From NCBI GenBank assembly GCA_965116935.1, contig OZ220737.1:3348001-3412000 (forward strand): DNA of 64,000 nt, given 5' to 3'. The translations under genes and the position numbers were made by a program. Numbering within the stretch: position 1 is the first letter of the stretch; the number at the start of each line of letters is the position of its first letter. Positions 8,870 to 17,825 of this stretch are shown in pieces. The DNA is from VXYL01 sp965116935. GTDB taxonomy: Bacteria > Pseudomonadota > Gammaproteobacteria > Pseudomonadales > Azotimanducaceae. The notes under the pieces are model-generated. The model made no database searches. It was not told the origin of the DNA and saw only the letters and a list, made by a program, of their open reading frames with translations.

Positions 8870-9601
8870 TCACCAGCTCCCGGAGGCGCCGCCGCCGCCG
8901 AAGCTGCCGCCACCGCCACCGAAACCGCCGCCAAAGCCTCCTCCGGCACCGCCGCCGAACCCGTGCGCGTCACGGGCGACGGAGCCGAGCACCGAGCCGA
9001 GCAACAGGCCACCCAGGAGCCCCCCGCCGCGGCGGAAGACGAAGAAGCCGAGCAGGACCAGCCAGATCAGGCCGAATGCGCCGCCGCCGCGACGGTCGCG
9101 CTGCTGCCTCGGCGGTTCCCGCACGACATACTCGCCGCCGAGCGCCGAGATGATGGAAGTGACGCCAGCCGCGACGCCGCCGTCATAGTCGCCTTGGCGA
9201 AACCGAGGCAGGATGTCCATGTTGATGATGGCCGAGGCGATGGCGTCCGGGAGACCGCCTTCGAGGCCATAGCCCACCTCGATGCGAACGTCTCGCTCGG
9301 CCGGTGCGACCAGCAGGATGATGCCGTTGTCCTCGCCTTCCTGGCCGATGCCCCAGGCGCGGCCAAGATCGACGCCGTAGCCTTCGATGCTGTCGCCGCC
9401 CAAGGACTTGACCGTGGCCACCACCACCTGATTGCCACCGGCATTCTCGTGCGCTTCGAGCTGTCTCGACAATGCGCGCACGGTGTTGGGATGCAGGATG
9501 CCGGCCTCGTCGACGACGCGGCCGGTGAGCTTGGGGAACTCGGCAGCGCTGGCCCAAGCCGCGAGCAGGACGCCGGCGAAGGTGACGAGCAACGCATGCA
9601 T
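8870..9601 (-). CDS. Secreted TPM-domain protein, YgcG-like, with Gly-rich tail
   Basis: A 243-residue protein. A signal peptide (MHALLVTFAGVLLAAWASA) is followed by a TPM domain at about 22-150 (GRVVDEAGILHPNTVRAL, DNGIILLVAPAERDVRIEVGYGLEG). Next come a membrane segment (FGLIWLVLLGFFVF) and a tail that is almost only Gly, Ser and Phe ending GGGGASGSW. This is the classic YgcG/TPM layout usually encoded next to lemA. ATG 9601 is chosen for the signal peptide it gives; a much longer open frame upstream overlaps lemA and is not believed. It probably works at the membrane with LemA. Confidence 0.85.
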   Translation of the reverse strand: MHALLVTFAGVLLAAWASAAEFPKLTGRVVDEAGILHPNTVRALSRQLEAHENAGGNQVVVATVKSLGGDSIEGYGVDLGRAWGIGQEGEDNGIILLVAPAERDVRIEVGYGLEGGLPDAIASAIINMDILPRFRQGDYDGGVAAGVTSIISALGGEYVVREPPRQQRDRRGGGAFGLIWLVLLGFFVFRRGGGLLGGLLLGSVLGSVARDAHGFGGGAGGGFGGGFGGGGGSFGGGGASGSW

Positions 9602-9648
9602 CCGACCGAAGGCTCGCCCTGGGGCGAGGGCGGGCGTCCTCAAGGTCG

Positions 9649-10245
9649 TCAAAACTCCACCGTCGGTGCCGTTTCGGCTCCTTCGGCGGCTTGGAAGGAC
9701 TCCCGCACTTCCATGTCGCCGTGGAGGATTGCGTGCCAGATGAGGCCGGGGAAGGTGCGGATTTCGGTGTTGTAGACCTGCACGGCCTGCACGAAGTCGC
9801 GCCTTGCCACGGCGATGCGGTTTTCCGTGCCTTCGAGCTGTGCCTGCAAGGAGAGGAAGTTCTGGTTTGCCTTGAGGTCGGGGTAGCGTTCTGCCACCAC
9901 CATCAGGCGGCTCAAGGCGCTTGAAAGCTGGCCTTGGTTGCGCTCGAAGGCGCGCAGGGCCTCGGGGTTGTCGATCACGTCCGCGCCGAGCCGCATCTGG
10001 CCCACTTTGGCGCGCGCCTCGGTCACCGCCGAGAGGGTCTCGCGCTCGTGCTCGGCGTAGCCCTTGACGGTGTTGACGAGGTTCGGAATCAAGTCCGCCC
10101 GGCGCTGGTACTGATTCTGCACCTGCCCCCAGGCCGCCTTCACGCCCTCGTCCATGGTGGGAATGTTGTTGATTCCGCAACCCGCCACCGACAGCGCCAA
10201 GAGCACCACTGCGACGACTGCCGGCAACCGGCTCCTCCTGCCCAT
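9649..10245 (-). CDS. lemA: LemA family lipoprotein
   Basis: 198 residues from ATG 10245, which follows AGGAG. The N-terminus is a lipoprotein signal with lipobox VAGC (about residue 22). The LemA core is clear in YQRRADLIPNLVNTVKGYA and in the long helices after it. LemA proteins are helical membrane-associated proteins of unclear role that almost always pair with TPM/YgcG proteins. That is the case here, as the first gene of a four-gene minus-strand operon (lemA, TPM, TPM, methyltransferase). The extra upstream frame to 10353 lacks a ribosome-binding site. Confidence 0.88.
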   Translation of the reverse strand: MGRRSRLPAVVAVVLLALSVAGCGINNIPTMDEGVKAAWGQVQNQYQRRADLIPNLVNTVKGYAEHERETLSAVTEARAKVGQMRLGADVIDNPEALRAFERNQGQLSSALSRLMVVAERYPDLKANQNFLSLQAQLEGTENRIAVARRDFVQAVQVYNTEIRTFPGLIWHAILHGDMEVRESFQAAEGAETAPTVEF

Positions 10246-10340
10246 AGATCCCGCTCCTGTCTTGTGGCAATGCGTGAAAGCGAACGCTCCCTTCAGACTA
10301 TGCGTGTCGCCACCCACAGATTCAAGCGGGGCGAACGCAA

Positions 10341-10499
10341 GGTGGTGTCTCAATTTGACTTACCCAGCGTGGCGCGTCGTACTCTGGAGGGGGGCGGGAC
10401 GCCCTCCCTCCAGAGCGGCGCCAGATGCCCGTTCGAACACGATCGCCGGTTTCTAGCGCCCATCCGATACAGCCGGAAGGGTCAAAGTGAGACACCACC
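10341..10499. mobile_element. 159-bp MITE with 19-bp terminal inverted repeats
   Basis: 10341-10359 (GGTGGTGTCTCAATTTGAC) and the reverse complement of 10481-10499 agree in 18 of 19 bases. Inside lies a family-A palindrome (CTCTGGAGGG...CCCTCCAGAG, 10382-10422). There is no coding frame. It occupies the gap between the divergent lemA and S9-peptidase genes. A second, IS110-interrupted copy appears to lie at about 36205-38106, where GTCTCACTTTGACC and AAGTGAGACGCCACC mark the ends. Confidence 0.7.
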
Positions 10500-10595
10500 G
10501 ACCGCGACGAAGGCCAAGAGTTCGCGCAAGCGAACTGTCAACGAGCCCTTAAGGGCGCGCTAACATCGCGCCGCCTGGTTGTTGGAGGGGAAAGC

Positions 10596-12506
10596 ATGGT
10601 GTGGCGCAACGGGTTGGGCGTGGCGTTCGTCGTTGGATTGGGCTTGGTGGCGCATGCGAATGAGACGGCAACCAGTGCGGCCGAGCCGCCGCCCATCGGT
10701 GCGTTCATGGACGAGGCCGAATTCGGCTACGTTTCCATTTCGCCGGACGGCAAGCACCTTGCCCAGTTCATGCGGGTTGATGGCATCGGCCGATTTCAGG
10801 TGCTCACCTATCCGGGCCGCGAACCCGTCATCAACTACAACCTCGGCGAGCGCCAGCAAGTGGGCAACATGCTCTGGCTCTCGGACACCCGCGTGCTGAC
10901 CTCGCCAAGACGCTATCGGATCGGCGCCGACTTCCTCGTGCCCACCGGCGAGCTGTACACGGTGGACATCGAAACCGGCTCGGTGCGCGCGCTCGGCATC
11001 GGTGCGCCGCTGCACCTCTTGCCCGACGATCCCGACCACATCCTGATCCTCCGCTACAGCGCCAAGCTCTTTGCCGAAGCTCACCGCCTCAACATCAACA
11101 ACGGCCATACCCGCCGCCTCACCCGCAGCGCCATGCGCACGGGCAACCTGCTCGCCGACATCAATGGCGGTCTCAACATGAGCGATGGCGTCAACGGCGA
11201 GTTCGAGTACGAGGTGCGCCATCGCAGGGATGGTGAACGCTGGCGATTGGTCCACTCCTCCCCATATGCCAGCGCGAGCTGGGCGCCCGTGCATTACGGA
11301 CCGACGCCAGACACCTGGTACACGTTCGACGACCGCAGCGCCGGCACCACCGGCCTCGGCCTCTACAACAGTGAGGAAAACACCCACGACATCATCATTC
11401 GCCACCCCAAGGTGGATGTGTCCTCTTTGTTCGCCGACTTCAACGGCCACGCCTATGCCGTGCGCTTCGATCACCACTACCCGGCAATGCAGTACTTGGA
11501 CAAGAACCACCCTCTTGCTGCGCAGCACGCCGCCATCAGCAAGATGTTCCCCGAAGACTATGTGCAGTTCCAGAACTACACGCGCGACCACCGGCTCACC
11601 GTTGCCTACATATCCGGCGACCGGCGCCCGGGCGACTACGTTCTCGTGAATCTCGAAACCCGCAAGATCGAGCCGTTGGCGCAACGCCGCCCGCAACTCA
11701 CCCGCGAGACGCTCGCGCCGATGAACCCTGTGGAAATCCGCGTCCGCGACGGCGACACGATCTATGGCTACGTCACGAGCCCACAGGCAGCCGAGATGCC
11801 CGGGCCCTTGGTGGTGATGGTGCATGGTGGCCCGCACGGCATCCGCGACTTCTGGGGCTTCAACACCCAAGTGCAACTGCTGGCGAGCCGTGGCTATCAC
11901 GTGCTCAGCGTCAACTTCCGCGGTTCCGGCGGCTACGGCCGGGAGTATCTGCGCAAGGGCTTCGGCGAATGGGGCGCGTTGATGCAGGACGACGTCACAG
12001 ACGCCACCCGCTGGGCTGTCGAAAGCGGCATCGCCGATGCGGATCGCATCTGCATTTTCGGTGCCAGCTACGGTGCCTATTCAGCGCTCATGGGTGTGGC
12101 GCGGGAGCCGGATCTCTACCGCTGTGCAATTGGCGCCGCCGGCGTGTACGACCTTTCGATCATGGAATCCTCCGGGGATGTCCGCGCACTGCGCGGCGGC
12201 ATCACCTACATCCGGCAGATCCTTCGCGGCGCCCAGGACAAGCCGGAACGCTCGCCGGTGAACCTCGCGGATCGAATCAAGGCGCGCGTCCTGCTCATGC
12301 ACGGCGGCGAGGATCGTCGCGCGCCCATGGAACATGCCCGGAGGATGCGCGCCGCGCTCGAGGAAGCCGGAAACCCGGCAGAGTGGCTGTACGACATCGA
12401 GCAAGGACACGGCGCCGCCGGCAACGAGCCGAGGCGCGAGATGTACCAGCGCGTCCTCGACTTTCTCGCCGAAAACACGATGGCGCGGTCGACCGACGAG
12501 GGCTAG
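10596..12506 (+). CDS. S9 family (prolyl-oligopeptidase-type) serine peptidase, exported
   Basis: A 636-residue protein with an N-terminal signal peptide (MVWRNGLGVAFVVGLGLVAHA). A beta-propeller-like region covers about 40-390 and a C-terminal alpha/beta-hydrolase peptidase domain follows. The catalytic triad is visible: Ser491 in GASYGAY, Asp573 in MHGGEDRR and His605 in EQGHGAAG. Such acylaminoacyl/dipeptidyl peptidases degrade short peptides in the periplasm. It is monocistronic on the plus strand; its last four bases overlap the end of the convergent sarcosine oxidase operon. Confidence 0.88.
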   Translation: MVWRNGLGVAFVVGLGLVAHANETATSAAEPPPIGAFMDEAEFGYVSISPDGKHLAQFMRVDGIGRFQVLTYPGREPVINYNLGERQQVGNMLWLSDTRVLTSPRRYRIGADFLVPTGELYTVDIETGSVRALGIGAPLHLLPDDPDHILILRYSAKLFAEAHRLNINNGHTRRLTRSAMRTGNLLADINGGLNMSDGVNGEFEYEVRHRRDGERWRLVHSSPYASASWAPVHYGPTPDTWYTFDDRSAGTTGLGLYNSEENTHDIIIRHPKVDVSSLFADFNGHAYAVRFDHHYPAMQYLDKNHPLAAQHAAISKMFPEDYVQFQNYTRDHRLTVAYISGDRRPGDYVLVNLETRKIEPLAQRRPQLTRETLAPMNPVEIRVRDGDTIYGYVTSPQAAEMPGPLVVMVHGGPHGIRDFWGFNTQVQLLASRGYHVLSVNFRGSGGYGREYLRKGFGEWGALMQDDVTDATRWAVESGIADADRICIFGASYGAYSALMGVAREPDLYRCAIGAAGVYDLSIMESSGDVRALRGGITYIRQILRGAQDKPERSPVNLADRIKARVLLMHGGEDRRAPMEHARRMRAALEEAGNPAEWLYDIEQGHGAAGNEPRREMYQRVLDFLAENTMARSTDEG

Positions 12507-15500
12507 GGCGTGTTCGCGCGGGCGAGGGCGTCGGTAAGCCAGGCCTCGGCGTAGTGGGCGTAGCTGCGGCGGACGATGATTTCGAAGGTGTCTTCTGCTG
12601 GGGCGGCTATGAGGGCCTGGGACTTGGCGAGAGTGGTCTGGATGCAGCGACCGGGGGAGAGGTTGCGGGGGTGGAGGTCGTAGGGGGTGGCGCTAGCGAG
12701 GGCTTCGCGCGCTTGAGGTCCACTCAGGTGGAGGAGGATGTGGGCGCCGGTTACGTCGGTGATGGCGGCGCCGGGGGTGGCCGTGGCCTCGCGCAGGCGG
12801 CGTTCGATCTCGGCCTCTTCGCCGGCCGGCGCGACGATCAGCCATTCGTCGGGGGCGAGCCAGTGGATTGCGGCGTGAGCGTCGCGGGCGGTGGTGCACG
12901 GTGTATCGGGAAGTGCGAGGTGTAGCGCCTCGGAAGCCGCCTTGAGGAACTCGTGCGTACTGTCGCCGCGCAAGTTCAACATCGCTGGCGCGGTCGGCGC
13001 GGATAGCGGTTCCAGAACCAGAGGCTCAGCCGCGACCTCGCCCCCGTCCGCACCCACCACCGGTTCCAGGAACACGCTCGGCACCACCCTTGCCGGAATG
13101 ACGCTGCCGTCTGCCTGCGGGCTGTAGAGGGTCTCGCCCATGCGCTCGCGGCCGCCCTTCACCATTGCCAGCGCAAAGGAGTGGCCGAGAGCGGCGCTCA
13201 GGTAGCTCGACGTGACGTGGCCGTGCATCTTCGCCGGTGGCTTCGGGCGCGGCTCCGTCACGAGTTGCGCGCCCTCTGGCAACACGGTGGCAGGGTTCAG
13301 CGGCGCAAGGCCCACGAGTTGCGGTCGATCCGGCCGCTGATGCTCCGGCAGGGAGAGGGAACGGTCGCCCAGAAAGCCCCAGGGCTTGCCGTGGCGGACG
13401 AGGCCGGCGAGGCCCATGTCGTCTGGCGTCATGGAGCCGTCCGTGTCCTGGCCGACGATGATGAATCCCATCTCCGCCCGCAGCACGTGCATCGTCTCGG
13501 TGCCGTAGGGGGTGATGTCGAAGTCTTGGCCGGCAGCCATGAGCGCCTCCCACACCCTTGGCCCGTGCTGCGCAGCCACGTTCACCTCGAACGAGAGTTC
13601 GCCGCTGAAGCTGATGCGATAGACACGCGCCGGCACGCCGGCGACGTGGCCGGCGCGGTAGTCCATGAAGCGGAAGGCGTCTGGCGACAGGTCGATGTCG
13701 GTGCAGACCCGCCGCAACACCGCCCGCGACTTCGGCCCCACCACCGCCGCCGTGGCCCAATGGTCCGTCACGGAAGTAAGGCGCACGTTCAGATCCGGCC
13801 ACTCGGTCTGTCGCCAGAGTTCAAGCCAGGAGAGAACCGCTTCCGCGTTGCCGGTGGTGGTGTGCACGAGATAGCGGTTTTCGGCCACCCGCACCGTCAC
13901 GCCGTCGTCCAGGATGGTACCGTCCTCGCGCAGCATGAGGCCGTAGCGGCAGCGACCGACCCCTAGGCGCCGGAAGCCGTTGCTGTACACGCGATCGAGA
14001 AACCGAGCGGCGTCGGGCCCTTGCACGTCGATCTTGCCGAGCGTCGAGGCGTCCAGCATGGCAACGGTGCCTCGCGCCGCCAGGCATTCTCGGCGCACAG
14101 CCTCGTCCATGCTCTCGTTCGCACCAGCGTAGTAGCGCGGGCGCTTCCACCGGCCCACGTCCTCCCAGACGGCCCCGTGCGCCTCGTGCCAGTCGTGCAT
14201 GGGCGTTCGTCGTGCGGGATCGAAGAACTCGCCCACCTCGCGCCCCGCCACGGCGCCAAACGTCACCGGCGTGTAGGGCGGGCGGAACATGGTGGTTCCG
14301 GTCTCGCCGATGCCTTGCCCCAAGGCCCGCGCGAGAATGGCGACGCCGTTGACGTTGCCGAGCTTGCCCTGGTCGGTGCCGAAGCCGAGCGCCGTGTAGC
14401 GCTTGGCGTGCTCGACGGAGCGATAGCCCTCTCGCGCCGCGAGTTCGATGTCCGCGACGGTCACGTCGAGCTGCATGTCCACGAACTGCCGTGACTCGCG
14501 GCCCGGTCGCGGGTGGGGAACGAGGGAAAGCGCCTCGGGTGGCGCGCAAGGGCCTTCGTCGGTGTCCGGCAGGTCAGGCTCAAAGCGAGCCCCGTCGAAG
14601 CCGGCCAGCCTTGCGGCTTCGCTGCCGACGCGGAAGCCGTCGCGCACGCATGCCGCGGTGGAGGTGTGCCCGTTGATGGCGCCGGCATGATGCACGCCGG
14701 CTCGGGGGGATCCGGGCAGAAAGGCGAGGGCGGCTTCCGACCACCCGGGTCGCACGCCGGTCTGTGCCGATAGATGCACGAGCGGGTTCCAGCCACCGGA
14801 AGATGCAACCAGATCGCAGTCGAGTCGCACGATCTTGCTGCCGCCGACTGGTGCGATCTCCACGCTGCTCACTCGACGGCGGCCATGCGCCTCGTGCACG
14901 ACGTGACCCGCACGGATGTCAATGCCGGCGGCGCGTGCCGCGTCGGGCCTCGCCCCGTGGGCCACCAGCCTCGCATCCACAACGGTCACCTCGCGGCCGA
15001 TGCGATGCCAAGTCAGCGCTGTTTCGTACGCGGAGTCGTTGTTGGTGAACAGAACCAATCGCTCGCCGGGCGCGACCGCGTGGCGCGTGGTGTAGGCAGA
15101 CACGGCGGAGGCCGTCATCACGCCGGGCAGGTCGTTGCCGGCAAAGACGATGGGGCGTTCGATGGCGCCGCAGGCGAGCACCACCTGCTTGGCGCGAACC
15201 TGGTGCAGGCGTTGCCGAGGTGCCAAGCCTCGCGCCCCAGCATCGGCGACACGGCGCTCGAGGATGCCGACGAGGTTGTGGTCGTAAAGCCCGAACGCGG
15301 TGGCGCGAGTGAGTAGCTCCACGTCGGGATTGTCCGCAAGTTCGGCCAACGCGCGTCGACTCCACTCGCCGGCGCTCTCGCCGCCGATGGCGACCGCCGA
15401 CCACCGCAGCGTGCCGCCAAATGCCGCGTTCTCGTCCGCCAACATCACCCGCGCCCCGGCCCGCGAGGCGGACAGCGCTGCGGCGATCCCGGCCGGCCCG

Positions 15501-16033
15501 GCACCCACCACCAGCACGTCCGAGTGGCCATGGCGGCGGTCGTAGATGTCCGGATCGGCGCCGTCCGGAACATCGCCGAGCCCAGCCGCCTCGCGCAGGC
15601 GTTCCTCCCAAAAGCCCCACAGCCGTTGGGGCCGGATGAACGTCTTGTAGTAGAACCCCGCCGGCAGCAGCGGTGCGACGGTTCTTGCCAAGGCACCCAT
15701 CGCCGTGCCCGGGCCCCGTGCGGCGGAAGCGGCAACCATGCCGTCTTGCAGCTCCACTCGGGTGGCGCGCAGATTGGGTGTGCGGGCGTTGCCTTCGCCC
15801 ACCTGGACGATGGCGTTCGGTTCCTCCGCGCCAAAGCCGACGATGCCGCGCGGCCGGCCGTACTTGAAGCTCAAGCCCACGACATCGACGCCGCTCGCGA
15901 GCAGGGCGGAGGCCAAGGTATCGCCCTCGTAGCCCGTTAGCGCCATGCCGTTGAAGGTGAAGGCGAGGGGCCGCGAACGGTCGATCGCGCCGCCTTCCGG
16001 CAGCCTTCGGGTGGTGTCAGCCATCGGCTTCAT
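12503..16033 (-). CDS. soxA: Sarcosine oxidase alpha subunit fused to gamma subunit
   Basis: 1,176 residues, about 180 more than a normal SoxA. In order it shows the ferredoxin-like N-terminal domain (GYEGDTLASALLASGVDVVG...YGRPRGIVGFG), an FAD/NAD-binding domain with VVGAGPAGIAAA at about 175, a GcvT-type folate domain from about 600, and after about residue 990 a complete SoxG-like domain. Sarcosine oxidase oxidises N-methylglycine to glycine and passes the one-carbon unit to tetrahydrofolate. The fusion explains why no separate soxG follows. The start is ATG 16033, or 16024 inside the soxD stop; both give coupled translation. It is the last gene of the operon. Confidence 0.9.
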   Translation of the reverse strand: MKPMADTTRRLPEGGAIDRSRPLAFTFNGMALTGYEGDTLASALLASGVDVVGLSFKYGRPRGIVGFGAEEPNAIVQVGEGNARTPNLRATRVELQDGMVAASAARGPGTAMGALARTVAPLLPAGFYYKTFIRPQRLWGFWEERLREAAGLGDVPDGADPDIYDRRHGHSDVLVVGAGPAGIAAALSASRAGARVMLADENAAFGGTLRWSAVAIGGESAGEWSRRALAELADNPDVELLTRATAFGLYDHNLVGILERRVADAGARGLAPRQRLHQVRAKQVVLACGAIERPIVFAGNDLPGVMTASAVSAYTTRHAVAPGERLVLFTNNDSAYETALTWHRIGREVTVVDARLVAHGARPDAARAAGIDIRAGHVVHEAHGRRRVSSVEIAPVGGSKIVRLDCDLVASSGGWNPLVHLSAQTGVRPGWSEAALAFLPGSPRAGVHHAGAINGHTSTAACVRDGFRVGSEAARLAGFDGARFEPDLPDTDEGPCAPPEALSLVPHPRPGRESRQFVDMQLDVTVADIELAAREGYRSVEHAKRYTALGFGTDQGKLGNVNGVAILARALGQGIGETGTTMFRPPYTPVTFGAVAGREVGEFFDPARRTPMHDWHEAHGAVWEDVGRWKRPRYYAGANESMDEAVRRECLAARGTVAMLDASTLGKIDVQGPDAARFLDRVYSNGFRRLGVGRCRYGLMLREDGTILDDGVTVRVAENRYLVHTTTGNAEAVLSWLELWRQTEWPDLNVRLTSVTDHWATAAVVGPKSRAVLRRVCTDIDLSPDAFRFMDYRAGHVAGVPARVYRISFSGELSFEVNVAAQHGPRVWEALMAAGQDFDITPYGTETMHVLRAEMGFIIVGQDTDGSMTPDDMGLAGLVRHGKPWGFLGDRSLSLPEHQRPDRPQLVGLAPLNPATVLPEGAQLVTEPRPKPPAKMHGHVTSSYLSAALGHSFALAMVKGGRERMGETLYSPQADGSVIPARVVPSVFLEPVVGADGGEVAAEPLVLEPLSAPTAPAMLNLRGDSTHEFLKAASEALHLALPDTPCTTARDAHAAIHWLAPDEWLIVAPAGEEAEIERRLREATATPGAAITDVTGAHILLHLSGPQAREALASATPYDLHPRNLSPGRCIQTTLAKSQALIAAPAEDTFEIIVRRSYAHYAEAWLTDALARANTP

Positions 16034-16307
16034 CCGGTGCGGTGTTCGAGCCGATTGGCGCCGTCGAGTGGATGGTGTAGGTCACCGTGTCCCGCACCAC
16101 GTCGAAGTAGCGCCGGCAACCGGCCGTGTGGCACCAGATTTCCCGGTGCAGCCCTTTGGGATTGGTGCGGAAGTGCAGGTAGTCGGCCCATTCGGCATCG
16201 GACAGATCGCCCGGGTTTTCCGGCCGGCGGATGCCACCCTCTCCCGCGTACGAGAACTCCTCTTCGCTTCGTTCCTCGCAGCAATGCGGGCAGCGGATCA
16301 GCAGCAT
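16017..16307 (-). CDS. soxD: Sarcosine oxidase delta subunit
   Basis: A 96-residue zinc-binding small subunit. LLIRCPHCCEERSEEEFSY gives the first Cys pair, and REIWCHTAGCRRYFDVVRDT the second, as in SoxD of heterotetrameric sarcosine oxidase. The ATG at 16307 shares one base with the soxB stop (TGATG), and its own stop overlaps the start of soxA. Order and spacing follow the usual soxBDA(G) arrangement. Confidence 0.92.
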   Translation of the reverse strand: MLLIRCPHCCEERSEEEFSYAGEGGIRRPENPGDLSDAEWADYLHFRTNPKGLHREIWCHTAGCRRYFDVVRDTVTYTIHSTAPIGSNTAPDEADG

Positions 16308-17587
16308 CAGTGCGCGACTCCTGCCGCGCCGTGTTCGTCGATCAGCGCTCCGCGCGCAAACCGGTCGAGCGCAAACGGCTCCGCCAGCGGATGCGGGCGG
16401 GCGTGCGCCAGCGTATCGGCGAAGACAAAGCCTGAACCCGGCGTTGCCTTGAAGCCGCCGGTGCCCCAGCCGCAGTTGAAGTAGAGCCCGGTTACGGGCG
16501 CTCTGCCGATGATGGGGCAGGCATCCGGGCAGATGTCCACGATGCCGCCCCAGTGGCGGTTCATCCGCACCCGGCTGAAGGAGGGAAACAGCTCGCACAT
16601 CGCCTCCAGCGCGTGCGCCAGCACATGGAACGACCCGCGCTGGCCGTAGCCGTTGTAGGCGTCGGCGCCGGCGCCGATCACCAAGTCGCCCTTGTCGGAC
16701 TGGCTGACGTAGCCATGCACTGCATTGGACATCACCACCGTGTGCAGGCACGGCTTGAGCGGCTCCGACACCAGCGCCTGCAGCGGGCGCGACTCGATGG
16801 GCAGCCGAAACCCGGCCATGGCCGCCAGCACGCCGGAATGCCCGGCCGTCACGCACGCCACCGTGTCAGCGCCGATGAACCCTCGGTCCGTCTCCACGCC
16901 TTGCACCCGACCACCGGCACAGCGAATGCCCTTCACCTCGGTGCGCTGCAGCAAATCGACGCCCAGCGCGTCGGCGCCGCGGGCGAAGCCCCACGCCACC
17001 GCATCGTGCCGGGCCACGCCCCCGCTCGGCTGCCACGAGGCGCCGAGAATCGGATAGCGAGCGGTCGGCGAGCAGTTCAGGATTGGCACCATCTCCTGCA
17101 CCCGCGCTCGATCCACCACCTCGCCGTCGATGCCGCCCAGGCGGTTGGCATTCACCCGGCGCTCGATGTCGCGCATGTCCTGCAACGTGTGGCCGAGATT
17201 GAGCACGCCGCGGGCACTGAACATCACGTTGAAGTTGAGCTCGGCGCTGAGCCCCGGCCAAAGCTTGAGGGCGAACTCATAGAGCTGCGCTGCCTCGTCG
17301 CGCAGATAGTTGGAGCGGACGATGGTGGTGTTGCGACCGGTGTTGCCGCCGCCTAGCCAGCCCCTCTCCACCACCGCGACGTCGGTGATGCCGTGGTTCT
17401 TCGCCAGGTAGTAGGCGGTGGCGAGGCCGTGGCCGCCGCCACCAACAATGACCACGTCGTAGTGCCTCTTCGGCTCCGGTTCCCGCCAGGCGGGCTGCCA
17501 GCGTCGGTGGCGCGTGAACGCGTTGCGAACGAGGGCCAGTGCCGAGTAGCGGGAGCCTAGTGTCGTGTCATGCGTCTTTTGGCGCAT
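16307..17587 (-). CDS. soxB: Sarcosine oxidase beta subunit with MITE-supplied start
   Basis: The body from RYSALALVRNAF onward matches SoxB at full length. It has the FAD motif DVVIVGGGGHGLATAYYLAK, GWLGGGNTGRNTTIVRSNY and the flavin-site region GGVARHDAVAWGF. It binds FAD and FMN and oxidises sarcosine. The first ten codons (MRQKTHDTTL) come from an inserted MITE. Removing the MITE rebuilds an ATG at 17824-17826 overlapping the TAA of the upstream gene and reading MLGSRYSAL. The present frame starts at ATG 17587, directly after a TGA that ends the reading frame entering the MITE from that old start. Confidence 0.88.
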   Translation of the reverse strand: MRQKTHDTTLGSRYSALALVRNAFTRHRRWQPAWREPEPKRHYDVVIVGGGGHGLATAYYLAKNHGITDVAVVERGWLGGGNTGRNTTIVRSNYLRDEAAQLYEFALKLWPGLSAELNFNVMFSARGVLNLGHTLQDMRDIERRVNANRLGGIDGEVVDRARVQEMVPILNCSPTARYPILGASWQPSGGVARHDAVAWGFARGADALGVDLLQRTEVKGIRCAGGRVQGVETDRGFIGADTVACVTAGHSGVLAAMAGFRLPIESRPLQALVSEPLKPCLHTVVMSNAVHGYVSQSDKGDLVIGAGADAYNGYGQRGSFHVLAHALEAMCELFPSFSRVRMNRHWGGIVDICPDACPIIGRAPVTGLYFNCGWGTGGFKATPGSGFVFADTLAHARPHPLAEPFALDRFARGALIDEHGAAGVAH

Positions 17588-17820
17588 CAGCGTTCGCCCC
17601 TTGGTTCGTGGCAAGGCGCGTCCCGCCGGCAATGGCGGGCCCCCTTGGCAAGGGGCGCAACGCGGCCACGGGGCAAGGGGCGAGCGCCCTTCGGGAGCGC
17701 CGGCAGCGCGCGCGCTTCGCCTCCGCCCTTGGCATGCGGCAGGGCACTCCCTGCAGTACTGCGCCGCGCCCCGACGCGCTGCCGGTGCTCTGATGCGCCA
17801 AAAGACGCATGACACGACGC
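17560..17820. mobile_element. 261-bp IS630-type MITE inserted at soxB codon 2
   Basis: The terminal inverted repeats are about 31 bp (17560-17590 against 17790-17820) with one mismatch near the tip. They are flanked by TA at 17558-17559 and 17821-17822, and the rebuilt empty site is CTAG. A TA duplication at CTAG is the signature of IS630/Tc1-type transposition. There is no transposase inside. One frame crosses the element on the minus strand without a stop until TGA at 17587-17589, where TGATG restarts soxB. Confidence 0.8.
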
Positions 17821-17825
17821 TAGCA

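Noticed and set aside
8123..9775. 550-codon plus-strand frame
   Set aside because: Antisense shadow of the TPM and lemA genes; composition reflects the Gly-rich tail read backwards.
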